Positions 5,524-10,315 of a stretch of DNA of 10,315 bases are shown one piece after another. How positions within the stretch are numbered: the stretch's first letter is position 1; each line of letters opens with the position of its first letter. Origin of the DNA: Bacteroidota bacterium (GTDB taxonomy: Bacteria; Bacteroidota; Bacteroidia; UBA8524). The stretch covers positions 18,164 to 28,478 of the forward strand of contig DQHT01000090.1 of NCBI GenBank assembly GCA_003531115.1, read 5' to 3'. The notes below the pieces were generated by a model that did not search any database, had not been told where the DNA came from, and saw only the letters and a list, made by a program, of their open reading frames with translations. The position numbers and the translations under genes were made by a program.

Positions 5524-7314
5524 GTCATCCCGTAAAAACGTAGCAAAAAATGCAGCACCAAATTTTGTCAAGTGCATTGTGTCGTGACTGATAAATTTAC
5601 AATCCGGGGTAAATACCAATACTTCACCTTCCTTGTCATCTATAAATTCAATCAAATCAATATAAAGATTTGACCATTCTAATTTAAGTTGTTCATTTGT
5701 TTCCAAAACCCCTTCCTTCATCCTTGTCCTGTAGGTTGTGCAATCTGAAATTGACTCCATTTTGTTGTAGTGGACGCCATTACTTTGTCCAAAATCCTTG
5801 GTGCCAATTATTCTCATCTTATGAAAAGGCCAGCTAAATTGATAATAATCACCGATATCGGTTAAATGCTTTTTCGACCAAAACACATCTGTCACGAAAA
5901 AAATAAAATCCGCCTCCATGATTCTCCTAACAATCATAGAATCGAAACTCGACTGATAAATATCAAAATAGCTCAAATTAATTATAGACGCATATTCCGA
6001 TTCAAAGAGGATATTACAAAAATCTCTTCCAAAACTGCTTCCAATAACCAATGTCTTAAATTCTGAATCGGAGTTGAAGTCTCTGTCAAACGTTCTTATA
6101 TTCTCGTTATACCTACTATGAGGTCGATTAGATAAAGACAGCGTTTTTAGATTAATAAGGTTTTCAGATTTTTTGATACCTAATTGCGGCACATCTCTTA
6201 CTATTCCAGCTTTCAGATAGATAGCTAGCGCTAATGAAACTACCAAAATCAGGCCCATTGATAGAATCCCAATAATGAACTTAGAAGAAAATCGTTTTAT
6301 GTCTCTAGCTGGATTTTCGATATAATAAAAAGTAAAAACCGACAATATGCTGGTAATTAGAACAAGAAACATGGCGTTCAATTCAGACATCTCCTCGATC
6401 CATATATATCTGGAAAAGGCAAATACAATTTGGTGCCACATATATAGGCTAAAACTAATTTTTCCGATAAATGACACCAACATATTTGCCATTATCAAAT
6501 CATAAATACGATTGACCCTGCTAAGATTTCTGCCCATCACCAAAATTCCCGCTGAAATTATCGTTATCAAAAGCACTTTTGTTCTGCTACTAAACTCAAA
6601 TGGAAGGGCCAATACCAGAATTAACACTCCAATTAAAATGAAACCAAAAAAGGCTCGATATCTTTCAACCGATAAATCAGGTTTCTGGATAAAAGCTAAA
6701 GCCACAACTCCACCTATTGAAAGTTCAAAAAAACGATATTGTATAAAATAAAACCTTGCAGAATCATTAGGCGTATAAACAAATGCAATTAACGAAACAA
6801 CTGACAATAGAATTAAAAGAGTCAAAATGTACTTTGATTTTTCTCCTTTTAAAAAATAAAATAAAAACGGGAATATTAAGTAAAACTGTTCCTCGATTCC
6901 GAGACTCCAAGTATGCATTAAGGGATTGAATTCATTCTTAACAGCCCAATAATCAGAATTTGTGAGATACAATAAAATATTGTTCGAAAATAAATTTGAT
7001 GCAATCACGTTTTGACATAGGTTTTCCAAGTCATCAGGCAACATGAAAAAATATCCAAGCACTAAAGCGACAAAAGTGGAGAAAATCACTAAAGGAAATA
7101 TTCTCCTAATGCGCCGCTCATAAAATTTCCATATCGAAAACTTATCCTGCAGAATCTGGTTATAAATTATCCCGGTTAACAGATATCCGCTGATTACGAA
7201 AAAAACGTCTACACCTAAATACCCATACGGGAGATATCCGAGATGGAATAAAATAACGGCTATAACAGATATAGCACGCAGTCCATCAATATCTGATCTA
7301 TAATTTTGAGGCAA
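5503..7314 (-). CDS. Acyltransferase-3 (OafA/YrhL-like) with C-terminal SGNH domain
   Basis: 603 aa. The N-terminal acyltransferase-3 domain (about 5-340) transfers acyl groups, usually acetyl, to surface sugars across the inner membrane. Seen: YRSDIDGLRA at 5-14, His24 in ILFHLGY, GVDVFFVISGY at 34-44, ERRIRRIFP at 66-74, and HTWSLGIEEQFYLIFP at 134-149. After about ten helices and a last one near 345-367 comes a periplasmic SGNH-hydrolase-like domain with the nucleophile motif GSSFGRD (Ser426) and DTMHLT (Asp578, His581). Length and order match fused O-antigen/LPS/peptidoglycan O-acyltransferases; the substrate cannot be told. The start is TTG, because no ATG or GTG occurs upstream before a stop and the family begins with this motif. 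The gene is visibly AT-richer than its neighbours, hinting at separate acquisition. Confidence 0.9.
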   Translation of the reverse strand: MPQNYRSDIDGLRAISVIAVILFHLGYLPYGYLGVDVFFVISGYLLTGIIYNQILQDKFSIWKFYERRIRRIFPLVIFSTFVALVLGYFFMLPDDLENLCQNVIASNLFSNNILLYLTNSDYWAVKNEFNPLMHTWSLGIEEQFYLIFPFLFYFLKGEKSKYILTLLILLSVVSLIAFVYTPNDSARFYFIQYRFFELSIGGVVALAFIQKPDLSVERYRAFFGFILIGVLILVLALPFEFSSRTKVLLITIISAGILVMGRNLSRVNRIYDLIMANMLVSFIGKISFSLYMWHQIVFAFSRYIWIEEMSELNAMFLVLITSILSVFTFYYIENPARDIKRFSSKFIIGILSMGLILVVSLALAIYLKAGIVRDVPQLGIKKSENLINLKTLSLSNRPHSRYNENIRTFDRDFNSDSEFKTLVIGSSFGRDFCNILFESEYASIINLSYFDIYQSSFDSMIVRRIMEADFIFFVTDVFWSKKHLTDIGDYYQFSWPFHKMRIIGTKDFGQSNGVHYNKMESISDCTTYRTRMKEGVLETNEQLKLEWSNLYIDLIEFIDDKEGEVLVFTPDCKFISHDTMHLTKFGAAFFATFLRDDLRKFFH

Positions 7315-7784
7315 AAGTGCTTTGTATTTAAGAGCTCGCTAGTTGAATCGTTCCCTCATTATTCAATTGAGGTTATAAATAACAACTTTCGATACGTAAA
7401 TCTAATTCAGTTTGTGAAAAAAACAACTTGTAAAATAAATATTCCAAAACACTTTAAAAAGAACGAACTTTTTAGGTTCCGATACACCATGGAAATTTTG
7501 GAATTATAATACCACATACAAATGACCCAAATCAATTCGAACGAGCAGGAATCCCAATTACGGTGGTGTTGTCCGGAATATCTTTTACCAAGTATACAAA
7601 CTCATGATTCAATTCAAAATTCCCAAATATATGTTTCGAAAGCCAAGGTTCTAACAAGCAGGTGTTTGATCGGCGTTCTCTTGTCAGAACTCCACCTACT
7701 CTATTCCCTCCACTTCGTTCCGGTCATTACTTCGACGGCGGGAATTGTGGGATGGGATTAGTAGGATTGCGAGGTAAAGGCTCG
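7315..7784. other. Intergenic stretch without a recognisable gene
   Basis: The left part (to about 7500) is AT-rich, like the acyltransferase gene, and holds its likely promoter. The short open frames on the plus strand (7306-7509, 7522-7761) show no family features or codon bias and are taken as chance. At 7701-7727 there is a copy of the sequence nested in the membrane protein gene (24 of 27 positions match 3943-3969). From about 7740, degenerate GTGGGAT-type motifs lead into the diverged composite repeat. Confidence 0.5.
7397..7427 (-). promoter_or_regulatory. Possible promoter for the acyltransferase gene
   Basis: On the minus strand, GTTG (7427-7424), a 19-bp spacer, then TAGATTTA (7404-7397). 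The -7 box matches TAnnTTTG at 7 of 8 positions counting free bases, and the -33 box keeps TTG. It lies about 83 bp upstream of the TTG start. In AT-rich DNA this could arise by chance. Confidence 0.35.
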
Positions 7785-7990
7785 AGGGGCTTGAATCCTA
7801 GGTTTGGTGAGGGGTTGAGGAGTTGAGGGGATTTGAGGACTGGGATAAATTGCCTATGGGCCCTTCCAAAATCAAAAAACCCGTTAGGCTGTATGATAAT
7901 AGACAAAGGCGCCCCCCTTGAATACCGAAATCCTTAAACGTTGCCTTTGGTTAGCGGGGACGCCTCAAGGATTTCGGCAGGACGAAAATT
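7785..7990 (+). repeat. Diverged composite repeat, third copy, with hairpin
   Basis: TTGAATCCTAGGTTTGGT near 7790 corresponds to 117-134, and GCCCCCCTTGAATACCGAAA near 7911-7930 corresponds to 293-312. The 11-bp arms CCGAAATCCTT (7925-7935) and AAGGATTTCGG (7967-7977) and the 31-nt loop length are kept, while most of the loop and the sequence between the blocks differ. The orientation is the same as the other copies. The HTH-like gene ends about 40 bp downstream. Confidence 0.7.
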
Positions 7991-8018
7991 GGGTCTGGGG
8001 ATGGGCCGATATCCTGGT

Positions 8019-8228
8019 TTAGGAAATCTTAAGCAGGAAATTATTCAAATCATGCCCGAAGTAGGCTGCTACGTGCTCGTAGGTGACGGTTTGGGGGAAA
8101 CAGATATTGTAATGTGATTTAATTTCGCGGATACGGCGTTTGGCGGTGCTTTCTGACCAGCCATAGATGATACACAGGTCTTTGGGTTTGATATTCAGGA
8201 CATTTTTAACTTTCATTGTACGCTTCAT
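8019..8228 (-). CDS. Small HTH-like protein of unknown function
   Basis: 69 aa. The central segment DLCIIYGWSESTAKRRIREI (17-36) looks like a helix-turn-helix: a turn at GWSES, then a basic recognition-type helix. It is followed by TVTYEHVAAYFGHD, typical of small Bacteroidota proteins with this N-terminal pattern. DNA binding is inferred. I kept the first ATG (8228); the ATG at 8216 is an alternative. A TATTTTTC box just upstream is only a weak -7 match. It is divergent from the 250-aa protein gene and separated from it by 674 bp of repeats. Confidence 0.65.
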   Translation of the reverse strand: MKRTMKVKNVLNIKPKDLCIIYGWSESTAKRRIREIKSHYNICFPQTVTYEHVAAYFGHDLNNFLLKIS

Positions 8229-8283
8229 TGGTGAAAAATATCGTGTGTTTTTATTCGGGTCCGGACACGAACTAAACTCGGAC

Positions 8284-8327
8284 TATCTACGGGTTATCTA
8301 CGGGTCATCTAGCGGTTATCTATAGGA
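8284..8327 (+). repeat. 11-bp tandem repeat, 4 units
   Basis: TATCTACGGGT occurs twice exactly, then CATCTAGCGGT and TATCTATAGGA. It lies 55 bp upstream of the HTH-like gene start, where iterated sites for an autoregulator would be expected, but its resemblance to the other minisatellites makes a passive repeat equally likely. Confidence 0.7.
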
Positions 8328-8434
8328 CATCATCGAACTATGTACCCTGCTGCCCCGTTTCTATGCGCTTTTGTAAATAACGAAGGCTTGGGTGAGCTTG
8401 GTTTGAATGAATTGTCAGGATTCTGTCAAAATTA

Positions 8435-8464
8435 GTCCATGGACCATGGACGATAGACCATGGA
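8435..8464. repeat. CCATGG-type short repeat
   Basis: TCCATGG-A-CCATGGA (8436-8450) is a 7-bp-arm palindrome, followed by a degenerate copy (GATAGACCATGG). It is a low-complexity intergenic repeat with no sign of function. Confidence 0.55.
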
Positions 8465-8524
8465 TTGCTTCGTGGGTACATAGGGGCATTTGAGTCACTT
8501 CGGGCTTGAGAGAAAGGGCTGGGG

Positions 8525-8552
8525 CGAGAGCTTCCGGTCTAACCGGCTCTCG
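8525..8552. repeat. Stem-loop CGAGAG-CCGGT/ACCGG-CTCTCG
   Basis: CGAGAG (8525-8530) and CCGGT (8534-8538) pair with ACCGG (8542-8546) and CTCTCG (8547-8552) around a 3-nt loop, with a 3-nt bulge on the left arm. No T-run follows, so it is not a standard terminator. It ends 11 bp before a 62-bp repeat copy and may travel with it. Confidence 0.55.
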
Positions 8553-8563
8553 ACTCGACGTCG

Positions 8564-8625
8564 CCCTTCGACACGGCATGAGGATTCTGCAAAATATGAA
8601 AAGACGTTTGCCTGCTCAGGGTGAC
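8564..8625 (+). repeat. 62-bp dispersed repeat, copy D
   Basis: Full-length copy from CCCTTCGACACGGC to CAGGGTGAC in intergenic DNA. In the phase used inside the membrane protein gene it reads LRHGMRILQNMKRRLPAQGD with no stop, although no gene is called here. Confidence 0.88.
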
Positions 8626-8700
8626 GGCACCATGAATTGGCGGCTCGAGCTGACTGACTGGATTATGGCCTATGATTCGACGCCAAGAAGTAAAACTTAA

Positions 8701-8740
8701 ACCTTCATAAACTTTCATAAACCTTCATAAACCTTTTTAG
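8701..8740 (+). repeat. 10-bp tandem repeat, 4 units, followed by GGTCA motifs
   Basis: ACCTTCATAA, ACTTTCATAA and ACCTTCATAA, then the degenerate ACCTTTTTAG. From 8741 to about 8802, GATCA/GGTCA motifs recur at roughly 10-14 bp. It is a minisatellite upstream of the 250-aa protein gene. Confidence 0.65.
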
Positions 8741-8902
8741 GTTCACTGGAGATCAAAAAGGATCACTTGGGGTCAAAAGGGGTCAATTAGGGTCAGGGTC
8801 ACAACTTATGCGTTTTTCAGGTGGTTTAAAGGGATATGGCGCCGCGAGGGTGTCATCGGGTTAAGGGAATGCCTGGTATCAATCCCACTAAATTTTACTA
8901 CA

Positions 8903-9655
8903 ATGGCAAAACAAATTGGCCTTATCAAAATCAAAGGGAAACTGGGAGACACCAGTTTCTACAAAAGCAAAGATGGCTACCTGCTTCGTGAAAAGGGTGG
9001 CGTAGACGGAAACCGGATCAAATCGGATCCACGTTTTAAACGTACCCGGGAAAACATGTCGGAATTTGGGCATTCAACCCAGATGGCGTCCAAACTCCGG
9101 AAAATGTTGGCTCCGGTCATCCAGAAAATCAAAGATGGACGTATGTCGAATCGCTTGGTTGCCAAAATGCGTGAAGTGATGGATACCGATATCACCCATG
9201 CCCGGGGAGAGCGTACTGTAGTTGATGGTAACCTGGGCTTGTTGACGGGTTTCGACTTTAACTCCGGCTCTCCCCTATCGACTACCTATTTCGGTCCGTT
9301 CACACCTAACCTGGATCGGGCAACGGGTGATGTGGACATTGAAATTCCGGTCTTTGATCCGGAGGATTTTTTGGCTTCCCCTGCCGAGAGCTCCCATTTC
9401 CGCTTTGTACTGGGTGTGCTGGAATGGGATCCCCTTGCCGACTCGGGCAAACTGGTGGTAGAAAGAAGTGCCTATCTGCCGAATAATGCCACGCTTAGTG
9501 GTGCACTGAACCTGGCCGGACAGATCACTGCAAACAGTACGCTTCCTGTGCTCTTCGTTTTGGGGGTTGAGTTTGCACAGCAGATCAATGGTTCGAACTA
9601 TGTGTTGAGTGATAGTGGATTCGTGAGTGCGAGGATTGTTGAAGTGAGTGTATAA
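8903..9655 (+). CDS. Bacteroidota conserved protein of unknown function (250 aa)
   Basis: Cytoplasmic by sequence: no signal peptide or membrane helix. The N-terminus reads MAKQIGLIKIKGKLGDTSFY, then KSKDGYLLREKGGVDGNRIK and DPRFKRTRENMSEFG (residues about 42-56). I recognise this as the hallmark of a family widespread and often multi-copy in Bacteroidota, with no assigned function. The rest (about 110-250) looks beta-rich and ends ARIVEVSV. The N-terminal style (short glycine-rich strands, then a basic 'R..P..' region) loosely recalls DUF6266, but I infer no homology. The ATG at 8903 follows an A/T-rich leader, as usual in this phylum. It lies upstream of the DUF5675-like gene on the same strand with a 156-nt spacer holding a 7-bp tandem repeat. 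Confidence 0.75.
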   Translation: MAKQIGLIKIKGKLGDTSFYKSKDGYLLREKGGVDGNRIKSDPRFKRTRENMSEFGHSTQMASKLRKMLAPVIQKIKDGRMSNRLVAKMREVMDTDITHARGERTVVDGNLGLLTGFDFNSGSPLSTTYFGPFTPNLDRATGDVDIEIPVFDPEDFLASPAESSHFRFVLGVLEWDPLADSGKLVVERSAYLPNNATLSGALNLAGQITANSTLPVLFVLGVEFAQQINGSNYVLSDSGFVSARIVEVSV

Positions 9656-9677
9656 CTCTCAGGTGTGTATTACTCCA

Positions 9678-9712
9678 AGTTATGAGTTATGAGTTATAAG
9701 TGATGAGTTGGG
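9678..9712 (+). repeat. 7-bp tandem repeat AGTTATG, 5 units
   Basis: AGTTATG twice, then AGTTATA, AGTGATG and AGTTGGG. It lies in the spacer between the 250-aa and DUF5675-like genes. Repeats of this kind are common in repeat-rich Bacteroidota intergenic DNA. Confidence 0.7.
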
Positions 9713-9811
9713 GAATATGCAACCTTTAACGGTTCCGGCTATGGGCCGTGGTCGATTGACTGTGGGCCATAGCTCGGGGCCTATTTAAGAACAATAAAAA
9801 AACATTCAAAT

Positions 9812-10219
9812 ATGGAGTTATTTCTATTGCGTCGCTACCATTCGCTGGGTACGAATGGAGAGATATATCATGAGGGGAGGCCGGTTGTTAAGACCATTGA
9901 GCTGCCCTGGAGGTGTAATTTAAAATCGGTGAGTTGTATTCCAGAGGGGAGCTATCCGTTGGGGATACGGATCACGGAAGCCAGGGGAAAACATCTGGAG
10001 GTGATGAATGTGCGGAACCGCAGCCATATTCTTTTTCATGCGGGCAACGAGGTTTTTAAGGATCTGCGTGGATGTATTGCTCCTGTCAGTCATCATGTTA
10101 GGCCGGGGGTTGGTTCTTTCTCTCGAGATGCATTAGCTGAACTGGAGGCGTTGGTTTTCCCGGTGCTGGAGGGGAAGGGTGAAGTGATGCTTCATGTATG
10201 CGATGAGGAGGAATGGTAG
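9812..10219 (+). CDS. DUF5675-like protein
   Basis: 135 aa, no signal peptide or membrane helix. Seen: an N-terminal strand with GTNGEIYHEG (13-22), TIELPWRCNLKSVSCIPEG (28-46), MNVRNRSHILFHAGNE (65-80), DLRGCIAPVSHH (84-95), and a C-terminal helix and strand (ALAELEALVFPVLEG...VMLHV). The order matches the DUF5675 family, found in bacteria and phages and of unproven function. His76 (FHAGN) and Cys88 (RGCI) have the spacing and local context of the His/Cys pair in L,D-transpeptidase-like enzymes; this is inference only. The ATG at 9812 follows an A-rich leader. It may be cotranscribed with the 250-aa gene. The stop is followed immediately by the next composite repeat. Confidence 0.8.
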   Translation: MELFLLRRYHSLGTNGEIYHEGRPVVKTIELPWRCNLKSVSCIPEGSYPLGIRITEARGKHLEVMNVRNRSHILFHAGNEVFKDLRGCIAPVSHHVRPGVGSFSRDALAELEALVFPVLEGKGEVMLHVCDEEEW

Positions 10220-10315
10220 GGAGAGAAGCTCCAAGTTCCAAATTCCAATTTCCAAGTTCAAGTGGGATTGCATGGTAAAGACAGGAGTAGTTTGAATCAT
10301 AGGTTTGGTCGACGG
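10216..10315 (+). repeat. Start of another composite repeat copy, cut by the window edge
   Basis: GTAGGGAGAGAA..TCCAAGTTCCAAA at the start matches 1801-1828 and overlaps the end of the DUF5675-like gene. Then come four 7-bp units (TCCAAGT, TCCAAAT, TCCAATT, TCCAAGT; 10230-10257), then 10252-10315, which aligns with 76-139. The octamer array and 121-bp core would be expected next, outside the window. Confidence 0.8.

Larger units (their letters stand above)
8229..8902. other. Repeat-rich intergenic region without a convincing gene
   Basis: It holds, in order: an 11-bp tandem repeat (8284-8327), a CCATGG-rich palindromic patch (8435-8464), a hairpin (8525-8552), a 62-bp repeat (8564-8625), a 10-bp tandem repeat (8701-8740), and several GGTCA motifs (about 8741-8802). 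The 64-codon open frame at 8506-8700 is mostly these repeats, so I do not call it. No clear promoter box for the gene at 8903 was found. Confidence 0.6.

Noticed and set aside
7306..7761. Short plus-strand ORFs at 7306-7509 and 7522-7761
   Set aside because: They are AT-rich promoter DNA and repeat sequence with no recognisable protein features. The first also runs into the acyltransferase start.
8506..8700. 64-aa plus-strand ORF
   Set aside because: Most of it is a hairpin plus a 62-bp repeat copy. The frame is open because the repeat is, so it is not evidence of a gene.

Overview
The window looks like a chromosomal accessory region of a Bacteroidota bacterium. Three things point there: a tiny PID-CTERM-type sorting substrate next to an exosortase and its partner protein, a promoter matching the Bacteroidota pattern (TTTG, 19 bp, TAnnTTTG), and starts without clear Shine-Dalgarno sequences. 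I cannot place it below phylum. All family names come from reading the proteins; no database search was run.

Layout, left to right. (1) 1-443: dispersed repeats. (2) 444-1754, minus: an AAA-type ATPase with a C-terminal PD-(D/E)XK-like (DUF234-type) domain, with a 23-bp near-palindrome just upstream of its start. It lies between two 121-bp direct repeats (240-360 and 1919-2039) that differ at one base. (3) 1800-2343: more repeats, namely a copy of the composite repeat, a 207-bp stretch bounded by 20-bp inverted repeats, and octamer arrays in both orientations. (4) 2399-5523, plus: a possible 38-aa membrane peptide, a promoter, a 56-aa PID-CTERM protein, a terminator, an exosortase, its partner membrane protein, and a 566-aa polytopic membrane protein. 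(5) 5503-7314, minus and convergent: an acyltransferase-3/SGNH cell-surface O-acyltransferase. (6) 7315-8018: intergenic DNA with a diverged composite repeat. (7) 8019-10219: a small HTH-like protein (minus), repeat-rich spacer, a 250-aa protein of a Bacteroidota family of unknown function, and a DUF5675-like protein. (8) The last 100 bases begin another copy of the repeat seen at the left edge.

How the genes fit together. The PID-CTERM protein, exosortase and partner form a sorting unit. The substrate has its own promoter and is followed by a terminator, so it is probably made in excess over the enzyme. The 566-aa protein follows in the same direction. The acyltransferase suggests modification of a surface polysaccharide, but it is on the other strand and shows no direct link. 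The ATPase and the HTH/250-aa/DUF5675 group look like separate accessory modules.

The most unusual observation is a 62-bp dispersed repeat with four copies in the window. Two of them sit inside the 566-aa membrane protein gene, in the same orientation and reading frame, and add the peptide pattern LRHGV...RLPA(QGD) twice without breaking the frame. One of these copies carries a further 54-bp (18-codon) insertion. All four copies are stop-free in that one frame. This resembles the ORF-invading palindromic elements known from Rickettsia, here in a Bacteroidota-like genome.
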